This document shows positions 50,472-58,882 of a DNA stretch of 64,000 bases, piece by piece. The DNA comes from Acidiferrimicrobium sp. IK (GTDB taxonomy: Bacteria > Actinomycetota > Acidimicrobiia > Acidimicrobiales > Palsa-688). Positions within the stretch are counted from its first letter, which is position 1, and each line of letters begins with the position of its first letter. The notes beneath the pieces were generated by a model. That model did no database searches and was not told where the DNA came from. It saw only the letters and a list, made by a program, of their open reading frames with translations. The position numbers and the translations under genes were made by a program. The stretch spans positions 1 to 64,000 of the forward strand of contig NZ_JAIMCB010000001.1 of NCBI RefSeq assembly GCF_025499425.1, read 5' to 3'.

Positions 50472-51704
50472 TCAGGGCGAGTCGCTGGCCACGACCCGCT
50501 GCAGCAGGCTGCGGGCCGCGGCCATGACCGTGTCGTGGTCGTGGGTCACTGCGTACGCGAATCGACGGTGAAGGTCAGGGCCGGTGTCACCGAGATCCTG
50601 GGAGATCAACGCGCCGGCGTAGTGGTCGCCGACCACCACCACCGTCCACTCGTCACGGAGGGCGTCGTCGGGCTCGAGGTCGGCGCCGCGCACGCCTGGC
50701 GCGGGGGCGGCGGCCAGGCCGGCGCCGATCACCGCCACCAGCGGGCAGTGGGCCGCCAGACGCCGGTAGCGCACCTCGGTGAAGGGGGTGAAGTGCCTCG
50801 CCTCCTGGAAGGTCGACAGCACCACGGGCGGCGGGTCGAGGGCCAGGACCCGGTTCTCGAGGTGGTGGGAGATGGCCAGCAGGAGCCCCTTGGGGGCCAC
50901 CCGCAGCGGGCGGTCCTCGACCAGCGAGAACGGCGTCGGCGCGGAAGGGGGCGGGGGCCCGGCAGCCGACAGCCCCGAACCGGCCACGACCGGGCGCCCC
51001 GACGGTCCCGCCGGCCGGCCCAGCAGCCATCCCTGCCCGAGGGAGGCGCCGAGGGCCAGCGCCTGCTCCCTGTGGGCCTCGGTCTCGATGCCTTCGGCCA
51101 GCACCACCGCCCCCGACCGCTCGGCCTGCGCGGCGACCGCAGTGAGGATGGCGGCCTGCTCCGGGCCGGGCCAACGCTGGATCAGCGACAGGTCGAGCTT
51201 GATGACGTCGGGCCGGACGAAGGGGAGCAGGGTGAGCGACTCCGGAGCCGCCCCGACGTCGTCGAGGGCGATCCCGCAGCCCGCGGCCCGCAGCTGACCG
51301 ACGGTGCGCAGCAGCTCGGCGGGCCGGCGCAGCAACGCCCGCTCGGTGATCTCAGCCACCAGACGCAGCCGGCCGCCGGCGAGGGCCAGGATCTCGGCCG
51401 CGTCGCGGCTGGTGAGCGCCGAGGGCTCGATGTTGACAAACAGCGTCACCTCCGCGGCGAGCGTGTCGACCGCGCCGGTGATGGCGGCCGCCCGGCACGC
51501 CCGGTCCAGCTCGGCAACGCCACCGACCCGGGCCGCCCACTCGAACGCCTCGCTCGGATCGATGCCGAGGGCCGGCCAGCGGGCCAGCGCCTCGTAGCCG
51601 ACCGTCTCGCCGCTCATCAGGTCGACGACGGGCTGGTAGGCCGGCGTGAGGTTGCGCCGGTCGAGCACGTCTTCGAACGAGATGGTGGAAAGCCCTGATG
51701 CCAC
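50472..51704 (-). CDS. EAL-DICT cyclic-di-GMP phosphodiesterase-like protein
   Basis: This 410-residue protein has an EAL domain (LTPAYQPVVDLM, GYEALARW, NIEPSALTS, EITERALL, DDVGAAPESL as a DDFG variant, VIKLDLSL, AEGIETEAHR, GQGWLLGRP), then a DICT sensory domain (LAISHHLENRVLALDP, PPVVLSTFQEARHFTP). DICT domains are linked to light or redox sensing with cyclic-di-GMP enzymes. GTG 51704 is chosen because the FliA/WhiG-like promoter at 51763-51790 lies upstream of it. Activity is plausible but the DDVG change leaves some doubt. Confidence 0.87.
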   Translation of the reverse strand: MASGLSTISFEDVLDRRNLTPAYQPVVDLMSGETVGYEALARWPALGIDPSEAFEWAARVGGVAELDRACRAAAITGAVDTLAAEVTLFVNIEPSALTSRDAAEILALAGGRLRLVAEITERALLRRPAELLRTVGQLRAAGCGIALDDVGAAPESLTLLPFVRPDVIKLDLSLIQRWPGPEQAAILTAVAAQAERSGAVVLAEGIETEAHREQALALGASLGQGWLLGRPAGPSGRPVVAGSGLSAAGPPPPSAPTPFSLVEDRPLRVAPKGLLLAISHHLENRVLALDPPPVVLSTFQEARHFTPFTEVRYRRLAAHCPLVAVIGAGLAAAPAPGVRGADLEPDDALRDEWTVVVVGDHYAGALISQDLGDTGPDLHRRFAYAVTHDHDTVMAAARSLLQRVVASDSP

Positions 51705-51762
51705 TGTGATCCGCCTTCTGGGCGCGCCATGCCGCGCCGCCGCCGACAACTGTCCTGCCTCT

Positions 51763-51790
51763 CTGTCGGCCGGTACCGGTCCCTCCTTGA
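51763..51790 (-). promoter_or_regulatory. FliA/WhiG-like promoter of the EAL-DICT gene
   Basis: On the minus strand, TCAAG (51786-51790), 15 bp, then GCCGACAG (51763-51770). It has the same layout as the GGDEF-EAL promoter, with two changes in the -10 element, and lies about 58 bp before the chosen GTG. Confidence 0.55.
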
Positions 51791-51861
51791 GCGGCCGGCG
51801 CTTCCGGAGCAATGCCGCCGGCGCGAGGGATGACGCCGCCGGGGGTGGGTACCTCTCGACC

Positions 51862-52215
51862 ATGCCCGACTACAAGGTCAACGACGCCGCCGTGAAGAAG
51901 GCCCGGCAGCTCATCGCCGACGGGAAGGTCGACACCGACACGTCGTGGTCTGACGACTCGCCCTCCACCGACGAGCAGAACGCGATGGTGGACCAGCACG
52001 GCTACGACGCCTTCGGCGAGTGGCACCTGGCGATCGACCCCGACGCAGGGGAGGAGACCAAGAGCCGGTACCGGTTTCCCTACGGCGACTTCACCAACGT
52101 CAGCCGGGCCGGGGTGATCCACGCCAAGCAGCGAGCCTCCCAGAACGGCCACCGCCAGGTGGCCGAGGCCGCCGCCGACCTGCTCCGGCGGATCGACGAC
52201 CGCGGCGGCGCCTAA
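51862..52215 (+). CDS. Small acidic hypothetical protein
   Basis: I do not recognise a named family for this 117-residue protein. It starts MPDYKVNDAAVKKARQLIAD, is rich in Asp, Glu and Lys, has no membrane segment, and contains the phrases DQHGYDAFGEWHLAID and RFPYGDFTNVSRAGVIHAKQ. The sharp Y-P-y-G-D-f-x-x-V core looks conserved-domain-like rather than random. ATG 51862 is the natural start; it overlaps the convergent VOC gene by 4 bp at the end. Confidence 0.75.
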   Translation: MPDYKVNDAAVKKARQLIADGKVDTDTSWSDDSPSTDEQNAMVDQHGYDAFGEWHLAIDPDAGEETKSRYRFPYGDFTNVSRAGVIHAKQRASQNGHRQVAEAAADLLRRIDDRGGA

Positions 52216-52841
52216 CCCGAGGTGGCCGACATGAAGGCGATGGCCACCGTGGAGCCGGCGCCGGGGTCGAGGGTGGCGATGCGCCGGCCGGCCTGCACCG
52301 CGTCCTTCGCCGGTCGCAGCGCCGAGCCGAGGTAGCGGCCGGTCGCGTCCAGGTCGGAGACGGTGAACGCCAGACCGTAGAAGCCGGCGGGCCCGGGTCG
52401 GGAGTCGCGCAACGCCCCGACCACCTCGATCACGATGTCGCCGAGCTTGAAGAACGCCTGGGCTCGGGGACGCTCAGCGGGACCTAGCTCCCGGATGCGC
52501 CGCAGGGCGACGCCTGCCGCCTCGAACGCTTGGACCGTGCGGTCGAGGTCCGGTGTGCTCACCACGACGTGGTCCAGGGCGATCACCCCGTTGGGGTGAG
52601 CCGGCAGCGACCCGCCGGGCCCGCCGGGCGGCGCTGCCCCGCCCGGGTCGGGATCCTCCCCGACCGGCAGCTCGATGAGGTCCGGGGCGCCGTCGATCGT
52701 CCAACCGGTGATCCCGGCGCCCGACCCCCCGAGCCTGATGGCCGCGTCGCTGACCCAGCACACCCCGCCGGCGACGGCGAAGCCCATCGCCTCCCACACG
52801 TCGGGCCGGTCGGCGACATCGAGGGAACGCAGCGTCGCCAC
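52212..52841 (-). CDS. VOC-family (glyoxalase-like) protein
   Basis: This 209-residue protein has a vicinal-oxygen-chelate fold. LDHVVVSTPDLDRTVQAFEA opens a beta-alpha-beta module and IVIEVVGALRDSRPG with GLAFTVSDLDATGRYLG forms the second. The first His and Glu ligand positions are present (LDHVVV; VIEVVG), so metal binding is likely. The substrate is unknown. The GTG at 52841 is the start. Confidence 0.82.
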   Translation of the reverse strand: MATLRSLDVADRPDVWEAMGFAVAGGVCWVSDAAIRLGGSGAGITGWTIDGAPDLIELPVGEDPDPGGAAPPGGPGGSLPAHPNGVIALDHVVVSTPDLDRTVQAFEAAGVALRRIRELGPAERPRAQAFFKLGDIVIEVVGALRDSRPGPAGFYGLAFTVSDLDATGRYLGSALRPAKDAVQAGRRIATLDPGAGSTVAIAFMSATSG

Positions 52842-52883
52842 GGCGCGCAGCCTACCGGCGCGGTCGCGACGCCCGCCGGGTGC

Positions 52884-53051
52884 TCAGCGGGTCGTCTTGC
52901 GCCGCCGGCCCCGCAGCCGAGCGCCGAGAAAGATGAAGTCCAGCAGGAACACCACGATCCCGATGAACAGCAAGAACAGCAGCCCCTTGACGACGACGCC
53001 GATCAGGCCCAAGGCGATGGCGACGATGACGATGAGAAGAAAGAGAGCCAT
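52884..53051 (-). CDS. Small hydrophobic membrane protein
   Basis: This 55-residue protein reads MALFLLIVIVAIALGLIGVV, VKGLLFLLFIGIVVFLLDFI, then an Arg/Lys-rich tail. It has one long or two short membrane helices with a positive-inside C terminus. It starts a few bases after the PRC-barrel gene stop, so the two are probably co-expressed. Small proteins of this look sit in many actinobacterial envelope operons; the function is unknown. Confidence 0.7.
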   Translation of the reverse strand: MALFLLIVIVAIALGLIGVVVKGLLFLLFIGIVVFLLDFIFLGARLRGRRRKTTR

Positions 53052-53056
53052 GATCG

Positions 53057-53413
53057 TCAGCGCCGGGCCAGCCGGCGCTCGCCGCTGGCGCCCGGTGCGT
53101 AGTCGAGGGCGTAGTGCTCGAACACCTCCGGCTCGTCGGTGGCGGCCAGCTCCCCGTCGGTGTCGATGCTGAAAGCGTCTTTGACCAGCTTCTTCGGGTA
53201 GCGGACCCGGACGTGACCGGGCGCCACCGTCGCCCCGAGGAGCGGGACGAACGTCAGGCGGTGCCGGCCGGGGAACCCGACCCGGACGGTGGCGAACGCC
53301 GGCTCGTCGGTCGCGGTGTCGACGTAGACGGCCTCCAGCTCGCCGATCTTGTCGCCGTCTTGATCGACCACGTCGTGGGAACGCCAGTCTCTGATGTCAT
53401 CGGCGGGGAACAT
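53057..53413 (-). CDS. PRC-barrel domain protein
   Basis: This 118-residue protein has an N-terminal PRC barrel ([51 protein letters not shown]) and a C-terminal acidic extension. PRC barrels act as scaffold or RNA/protein-contact modules in stress proteins. ATG 53413 has AGGAGGT just upstream; longer frames overlap the msrA promoter repeats. It leads a two-gene unit with the small membrane protein. Confidence 0.87.
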   Translation of the reverse strand: MFPADDIRDWRSHDVVDQDGDKIGELEAVYVDTATDEPAFATVRVGFPGRHRLTFVPLLGATVAPGHVRVRYPKKLVKDAFSIDTDGELAATDEPEVFEHYALDYAPGASGERRLARR

Positions 53414-53483
53414 GCGACCTCCTGGAAGCGTGCCGTTGCTGTACCCGCATACGCAACGACGTACTCCGGGCACCCCCGACGCG

Positions 53484-53528
53484 AACACCGTCGCGAGGAA
53501 CATCGTCGCGAGGAACACCCTGGCGCGG
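53484..53528. repeat. Three 15-bp tandem repeats before msrA
   Basis: AACACCGTCGCGAGG, AACATCGTCGCGAGG and a diverged AACACCCTGGCGCGG follow one another between the divergent PRC-barrel and msrA genes. Confidence 0.75.
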
Positions 53529-53572
53529 ATCCGTGTTCACTGGTGGCAGACAAGACACGAGGAGGTCAGCAC

Positions 53573-54088
53573 GTGACAACCGAGCGAGCAATCCTGGCCG
53601 GCGGCTGCTTTTGGGGGGCTCAGGACCTGCTGCGCAAGCGGCCGGGCGTGATCTCCACCCAGGTCGGCTACTCCGGAGGCGACACCCCCAACGCGACGTA
53701 CCGCAACCACGGCGACCACGCCGAGGCGGTCGAGATCATCTTCGACCCTGAGGTCATCTCCTACCGGGATCTGCTGGAGTTTTTCTTCCAGATCCACGAC
53801 CCGACGACCAAGAACCGCCAGGGCAACGACGTCGGCCGCAGCTACCGCTCGGCCATCTACTACACCACCGACGATCAGAAGGCCGTCGCCCTCGACACCA
53901 TCGCCGACGTCGACGCGTCGGGGCTGTGGCCGGGGAAGGTCGTGACCGAGGTCGAGGCGGCCGGCGACTTCTGGCGGGCCGAGGAGGACCACCAGGACTA
54001 CCTGCAGAAGTACCCGCACGGCTACACCTGCCATTTCGTCCGCCCGGACTGGAAGCTCCCGCACCGCCAGGCGCCCGCCGCGTCGTGA
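53573..54088 (+). CDS. msrA: Peptide-methionine (S)-S-oxide reductase MsrA
   Basis: This 171-residue enzyme repairs oxidised methionine. The catalytic motif [12 protein letters not shown] is at residue 9-20, [15 protein letters not shown] follows, and the glutamate and aspartate contacts lie in [11 protein letters not shown] and [17 protein letters not shown] 53573 has GGAGG 8 bp upstream. The stop overlaps the start of the S9 peptidase gene (GTGA), coupling the two; this link is unusual but may reflect a shared stress response. Confidence 0.95.
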   Translation: MTTERAILAGGCFWGAQDLLRKRPGVISTQVGYSGGDTPNATYRNHGDHAEAVEIIFDPEVISYRDLLEFFFQIHDPTTKNRQGNDVGRSYRSAIYYTTDDQKAVALDTIADVDASGLWPGKVVTEVEAAGDFWRAEEDHQDYLQKYPHGYTCHFVRPDWKLPHRQAPAAS

Positions 54089-55992
54089 TCGCCGCCCCGT
54101 ACGGCACCTGGCCGTCGCCGATCACCCCGGCGCTGCTCACCGAGCGAGCCGTCGGGCTCAGCCAGGTGGGCGTTCTCGGCGACCGGGTGGTGTGGAACGA
54201 GGCCCGCCCGAGCGAGGCCGGCCGCCAGGTCCTCGTCGCCGCCCGGCCAGGGGAGCCAGGCGAGGACCTGACCCCGGCTGGGTTCTCGGCGCGCACCCAG
54301 GTGCACGAGTACGGCGGCCGCTGCTGGACCGTTGCCGGCGACGCGGTGGTGGCGTCCAACTGGGACGACCAGCGGCTGTGGCGCTTCGCTCCCGGCGCGC
54401 CCCCCGAACCGCTGACCGAGGAGCCGCCCCAGCCCCGGGCGTTCCGCTACGCCGACCCGGTCGCCACCCCCGACGGACGCTGGGTCATCGCGGTACGGGA
54501 ACGCCACCACGACGGAGCGGTCGACAACGACTTGGTAGCCGTCGCCCTCGACCGGCCCGCCACGGTGGTCGTGCTGGCCGACGGCCACGACTTCTTCTCG
54601 GCGCCGGCGCTGTCCCCCGACGGCCGGCGCCTGGCCTGGCTGAGCTGGGATCACCCCAACATGCCCTGGGACGACACCGAGCTTTGGGCCGCCGACCTCG
54701 ACGCCGACGCCCACCTCTCCGCGCCGCGACGCGTCGCCGGCTCCGCCGGAGAGTCTGTGCAGCAGCCGCGCTGGTCGGGGTCGGGGGTGCTGCACTGGGT
54801 TTCGGACCGCTCCGGCTGGTGGAACCTCTACGCCGACGGGGCGCCGCTGTGCCCGGCGGACGCGGAGTTCGGCGAGCCCGGGTGGGTGTTCGGCACCTCC
54901 ACCTACACCTTCACCAGCGACGGGCGCCTCATCGCGGCGTGGTCGGGTCCCGACGGTTCGGGGATCGGCGAGGTCCGGGACGGGAAAGTCGACGCATGGG
55001 ACCTGCCCTACGCCGGCTACTCCGATCTGCGAGCGTTCGGCGACGGCGTCGTCTGCCTGGCCGCGTCCCCGACCTCACCCCCGGCGGTGATCCGGATTGA
55101 CCGGGCCGGACGCCACCAAGTGCTGCGCGCCAGCCGCGTCGTCGACGTCGACCCCGCGTTCTTGTCCCGGCCCGAACGGCTCACTTTCCCCACCTCCGGC
55201 GGGGAGCGGGCCTGGGCGCTGGTGTACCGGCCTGCCAGCGCGACCCATGAGGGCCCGCCCGCCGAGCGCCCGCCCCTGGTGGTGATGTCCCACGGCGGCC
55301 CGACCTCGGCGGCCAGCTCGTCGCTCAACCTGGGCGTCCAGTACTGGACCAGCCGAGGCTTCGCGGTCGCCGACGTCGACTACCGGGGCAGCACCGGCTA
55401 CGGCCGGGAGTACCGCAACCGCCTCCGCGGCGACTGGGGGGTGTGCGACGTCGAGGACTGCGCGGCTGTAGCCCGGTGGCTGGGAGAGCAGGGGAGCGTC
55501 GACCCGGCCCGCTGCGTGATCCGCGGTGGCAGCGCAGGGGGTTTCACCACCCTCGCCGCGTTGGCGTTCAGCGACGTGTTCGCCGCCGGCGCCAGCCTCT
55601 ACGGCGTGGCCGACCTGGCCGCGCTGGCCCGCGACACCCACAAGTTCGAGTCCCGTTACCTGGACCGGATGGTCGGTCCGTGGCCGGAGGCGGAGGCCGT
55701 CTACCGGGCTCGTTCTCCGATCCACCACGTCGAGGGCTTCGACCGGCCGCTGATCCTGTTCCAGGGGCTCGAGGACATGGTGGTCCCGCCCGCGCAGTCC
55801 GAGATTATCTACCACGCCTTGCGGGACAAGGGGATTCCCGTCGCTTACCTGGCCTTCGAAGGCGAGCAGCACGGTTTCCGGAAGGCCGAGACCATCCAGG
55901 CGGTCGCCGCCGCGGAGCTCAGCTTCTACGGGCGGGTCCTCGGATTCGAGCCGGTCGGCCGGGTCGACGTGGAGATCGACAACCTGCCCTGA
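54085..55992 (+). CDS. S9-family prolyl oligopeptidase-like peptidase
   Basis: This 635-residue protein has an N-terminal beta-propeller ([20 protein letters not shown] and similar blades) and a C-terminal alpha/beta-hydrolase domain. The nucleophile is in [16 protein letters not shown], Asp in [15 protein letters not shown] and His in [14 protein letters not shown], the S9 triad. [15 protein letters not shown] is the oxyanion region. It is cytoplasmic (no signal peptide) and probably cleaves short peptides. GTG 54085 overlaps the msrA stop by 4 bp. Confidence 0.93.
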   Translation: MIAAPYGTWPSPITPALLTERAVGLSQVGVLGDRVVWNEARPSEAGRQVLVAARPGEPGEDLTPAGFSARTQVHEYGGRCWTVAGDAVVASNWDDQRLWRFAPGAPPEPLTEEPPQPRAFRYADPVATPDGRWVIAVRERHHDGAVDNDLVAVALDRPATVVVLADGHDFFSAPALSPDGRRLAWLSWDHPNMPWDDTELWAADLDADAHLSAPRRVAGSAGESVQQPRWSGSGVLHWVSDRSGWWNLYADGAPLCPADAEFGEPGWVFGTSTYTFTSDGRLIAAWSGPDGSGIGEVRDGKVDAWDLPYAGYSDLRAFGDGVVCLAASPTSPPAVIRIDRAGRHQVLRASRVVDVDPAFLSRPERLTFPTSGGERAWALVYRPASATHEGPPAERPPLVVMSHGGPTSAASSSLNLGVQYWTSRGFAVADVDYRGSTGYGREYRNRLRGDWGVCDVEDCAAVARWLGEQGSVDPARCVIRGGSAGGFTTLAALAFSDVFAAGASLYGVADLAALARDTHKFESRYLDRMVGPWPEAEAVYRARSPIHHVEGFDRPLILFQGLEDMVVPPAQSEIIYHALRDKGIPVAYLAFEGEQHGFRKAETIQAVAAAELSFYGRVLGFEPVGRVDVEIDNLP

Positions 55993-56044
55993 CCCGCCGG
56001 GGTACGGTGCAGCCGACACGTAGCCGGACCGGGGGAGGGTCGTC

Positions 56045-56941
56045 GTGACAGATGCAGCGCTGCGCACGGTTCTAGACCAGAGGAGCTTCCTGGAGTGCCC
56101 CCGATGGCACGAGGACCGGGTGTGGGCGGTGGACTTCTACACCCACCAGGTGCTCTCGGCGCGCGAGGACGGCAGCGACCTGCGCGTCGAAGCCGAGGTC
56201 CCCGAGCAGCCGTCCGGTCTCGGCTGGCTCCCCGACGGGCGGCTCCTCGTCGTGTCGATGCGCGACGCCACCCTCCGCCGGCGCGAGCCCGACGGCACCC
56301 TGGCCGTGCACGCCGACCTCCGCCCCTACGTCGGCGGCCATCCCAACGACATGGTCGTCGACGCGGCGGGCCGGGCGTATGTCGGCAACTTCGGCTTCGA
56401 CCTCATGGCCAGCGCGGACCTCGAGCCGACGGTGCTCCTCCGGGTCGACCCCGACGGCGCGGTGAGCGTCGTGGCCGACGACCTGTGGTTCCCGAACGGG
56501 AGCGTCATCACCCCCGACGGGGTGCTGCTCGTCGACGAGACCTTCGGCAACCGGGTCACCGCGTTCGACATCGGACCCGACGGGACCCTCGGCAACCGGC
56601 GGACGTGGGCCCAGTTCGGGGAGCTGCCGACCACCCGGGCGGTCGCCGACGCGTTGGGGCAGCTCGTCGTCGCGCCCGACGGATGCGGGCTCGACGCCGA
56701 AGGGGCGATGTGGATCGCGGACGCAGCCCACGGGCGGGCCATCCGGGTGGTGGAGGGCGGCGCGATCGTCGACGAGGTCCGGGCCGGGACCGGAGTCTTC
56801 GCGTGCATGCTGGGCGGGAGCGACGGACGGACCCTGTTCCTGTGCGCGGCTCCCGACTTCGACGAGCACGCCCGCAGCACGCATAGAGAAGGCCAGCTCC
56901 TCGCCGCACAAGTGGACGTCCCCCACGGCGGCCTGCCGTGA
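56045..56941 (+). CDS. SMP-30/gluconolactonase-like protein
   Basis: This 298-residue six-bladed propeller matches the SMP-30/gluconolactonase family. SFLECPRWHEDRVWAVDFYT carries the metal-ligand Glu, HPNDMVVDAAGRAYVGNFGF the Asn/Asp pair and NGSVITPDGVLLVDETFGNR another conserved block. These enzymes hydrolyse lactones using a divalent metal. The GTG at 56045 follows GGGGGAGG. It stands alone after the S9 peptidase gene. Confidence 0.9.
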   Translation: MTDAALRTVLDQRSFLECPRWHEDRVWAVDFYTHQVLSAREDGSDLRVEAEVPEQPSGLGWLPDGRLLVVSMRDATLRRREPDGTLAVHADLRPYVGGHPNDMVVDAAGRAYVGNFGFDLMASADLEPTVLLRVDPDGAVSVVADDLWFPNGSVITPDGVLLVDETFGNRVTAFDIGPDGTLGNRRTWAQFGELPTTRAVADALGQLVVAPDGCGLDAEGAMWIADAAHGRAIRVVEGGAIVDEVRAGTGVFACMLGGSDGRTLFLCAAPDFDEHARSTHREGQLLAAQVDVPHGGLP

Positions 56942-56947
56942 CCCCCC

Positions 56948-57763
56948 TCAGATGGTGAAGGCCAGCGACCCCGCCACCTTGGCCCCGAGCCCCTCGTCGC
57001 CGGTGTAGGAGACCGGGACGTCGCCGTCGCGGGCCCGGCCGCAGGCCAGGGCGACGAAATCGGTGCTGCCCAGGTGGATGGTCACGTCGGCGGGACGGTC
57101 CAGCTCGGCGACGACCCCGGCCCGCTCGTCGACCGCCACGTGGAGACGGCGGGGCGCGGCCCCGGTCAGGTCGAAGGTGATCCGGCTGCCGGCCGGCGCC
57201 TTCGCCTTCTTGCCGACGATGTAGCCCAAAGACCGCTCGATCTCGTCCAGTGACGCCTCGGCGGCCGGGCCGCTGGCGTGACCGGGCTGATCGACGGCGC
57301 GGCGGATGTCCTGCTCGTGGACCCAGCAGTCGAACACCCGGATCTGCATGAAGCGGCGGTAGGTGGCGTTGCCGACCGGGGTCCAACTCGGAGCGTCGAA
57401 CTCCTCGGCTGTCATCGCGGTGAGCATCTCGAGCCGCTCGGCGGTGATCGCCCGCCACTCCTCGAGCATCTCCGCCGGGGACCGGTCGCGCCGGGAGTCC
57501 GCCCACGCCTCGTTGAGGGCGCCGATGTCGTTTTTCACGTGCTCGCCCCACGCCCGTCCGGGAGCCGACGGGGTGTCGCGCCCCGCCAGCATCGACTCGG
57601 TGCCGATCATGTGGGCGACGATGTCTTGCACGCTCCAGCCCGGCAGGTCGGTGGGGCGGGCCCACCCGGCCGGCTCGAGGCTGGCCAGCAGGGACGTCGT
57701 GGCCCCCCACGTGTCGCGGAACTGCTCGATCAGGTCGTCTCGGGTGTCGCCGGCGGTGGTCAT
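56948..57763 (-). CDS. Maleylpyruvate isomerase-family mycothiol-dependent enzyme
   Basis: This 271-residue protein belongs to the DinB-like TIGR03083 group, which uses mycothiol as cofactor. The N-terminal metal-binding helices show His in WSVQDIVAHMIGTES and the second site in RVFDCWVHEQDIRRA; an SCP2-like C-terminal domain follows (DVTIHLGSTDFVALACGRA). The start overlaps the stop of the DsbA-like gene by 4 bp (ATGA). The substrate is unknown; a thiol-transfer or isomerase role is likely. Confidence 0.9.
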   Translation of the reverse strand: MTTAGDTRDDLIEQFRDTWGATTSLLASLEPAGWARPTDLPGWSVQDIVAHMIGTESMLAGRDTPSAPGRAWGEHVKNDIGALNEAWADSRRDRSPAEMLEEWRAITAERLEMLTAMTAEEFDAPSWTPVGNATYRRFMQIRVFDCWVHEQDIRRAVDQPGHASGPAAEASLDEIERSLGYIVGKKAKAPAGSRITFDLTGAAPRRLHVAVDERAGVVAELDRPADVTIHLGSTDFVALACGRARDGDVPVSYTGDEGLGAKVAGSLAFTI

Positions 57764-58425
57764 GCGACGGGATTCTGCACGCTGCGCCAGTCGCGCGCCT
57801 GCAGGTACGGCGAGAAGAGACCCTCGATGTGCTCCCAGTCGGCCGGGGTCTTCGGCCGGCGCAGCTCGTAGAGGTGCGGGTACTCAGCCCACCCGGCGAC
57901 CAGGTCCCACAGTCGGCCGGCGGCTTCGCCCGTCGGTGCCGGCGCCACCACCGGCCCGAACAGCGGGGTTGTCCCGTCGAGCACCATCGTCGGCACGCCG
58001 TAGCCGCCCAGGTCGACGACCCGCTGGTGGTCGGCGCGCACCTCGTCGTCGACGCTGCGGTCGCGGACGCTCTCCTCCACCGCGCCCACGTCCAGCCCGG
58101 CTTCTCGCATGACCGCTTCGAGGGTGTCGCGCTCTTGGACCCGCCGGCCCTCCACGTGCAGCGCCCGACCGGCGGCTTCGTAGAACCGGCCGACGTCGTC
58201 GTTGCCTCGTCGCCGGAGGACCGCCGCGACCCGCAGCATCGACCAGCCGTAGGACCACGGCCGCTCCCACGGGTGCTTCTTGCCTTCCTCCCGGTTGACC
58301 TCCTCGAGGGAGAACAGCCGCCAGGTCACGTGCAGGTCACGCTGCTTCTCGGCTTCCCTGATCCACACGCTGGTCTGGTACGCCCACGGGCACATCACGT
58401 CGAAGTAGAACTCCACCTCGGTCAC
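57760..58425 (-). CDS. DsbA-like, mycothiol-linked nitroreductase-family protein
   Basis: This 221-residue thioredoxin-fold protein resembles Rv2466c-type mycothiol-dependent reductases. VEFYFDVMCPWAYQTSVWIR gives the active site and GGYGVPTMVLDGTTPLFGPV the cis-Pro loop. In Rv2466c the motif is CPWC; here the second Cys is Ala (CPWA), leaving one cysteine, which suits a monothiol mechanism with mycothiol. It starts at GTG 58425 and overlaps the following mycothiol-family gene, forming a two-gene operon. Confidence 0.88.
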   Translation of the reverse strand: MTEVEFYFDVMCPWAYQTSVWIREAEKQRDLHVTWRLFSLEEVNREEGKKHPWERPWSYGWSMLRVAAVLRRRGNDDVGRFYEAAGRALHVEGRRVQERDTLEAVMREAGLDVGAVEESVRDRSVDDEVRADHQRVVDLGGYGVPTMVLDGTTPLFGPVVAPAPTGEAAGRLWDLVAGWAEYPHLYELRRPKTPADWEHIEGLFSPYLQARDWRSVQNPVA

Positions 58426-58455
58426 GACTGAAACCGTAACCTCTAGGCTCGGGCC

Positions 58456-58845
58456 GTGACTGACAAGGGCATCGACATCGGCATCATCGTCCGCGACTCC
58501 GACGCCGCCCTGGCCTTCTACCGCGACACGTTGGGCTTGGAGCACGTGGCCGACGTCCGGTCGTTGACCGGCATGATGCACCGCCTCCAGTGGGGGACGT
58601 CGCTGGTCAAGCTGACCAGGCCCGACGAGCTGCCGGACGCGGCCAACCCGCCTGGCGGGCTGTACACCGCTTCGGGGATCCGGTACCTGACGCTGACGGT
58701 GCCCGACCTCGACGCCCTCGTGGCGCGCACCGAGGCGGCCGGCTACCCGACGGCGGTCCCCCGCAAGGAGGTCCGGCCCGGGGTGTTCATCGCTATCGTC
58801 GAGGACCCCGACGGCAACTGGGTCGAGTTCCTACAGGCGTCCTGA
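58456..58845 (+). CDS. VOC-family (glyoxalase-like) protein
   Basis: This 129-residue protein is a single VOC module: DIGIIVRDSDAALAFYRDTL, then TLTVPDLDALVARTEAAGYP and the C-terminal DPDGNWVEFLQ with the conserved metal-ligand Glu. It is divergent from the DsbA-like operon by 30 bp and could be regulated with it. The first ligand (usually His) is Asp/Ile here, so chemistry is uncertain. Confidence 0.9.
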   Translation: MTDKGIDIGIIVRDSDAALAFYRDTLGLEHVADVRSLTGMMHRLQWGTSLVKLTRPDELPDAANPPGGLYTASGIRYLTLTVPDLDALVARTEAAGYPTAVPRKEVRPGVFIAIVEDPDGNWVEFLQAS

Positions 58846-58882
58846 CCGCCGGGTCAGGCTGGCGGGCGGTCAGGGTGGCGGC

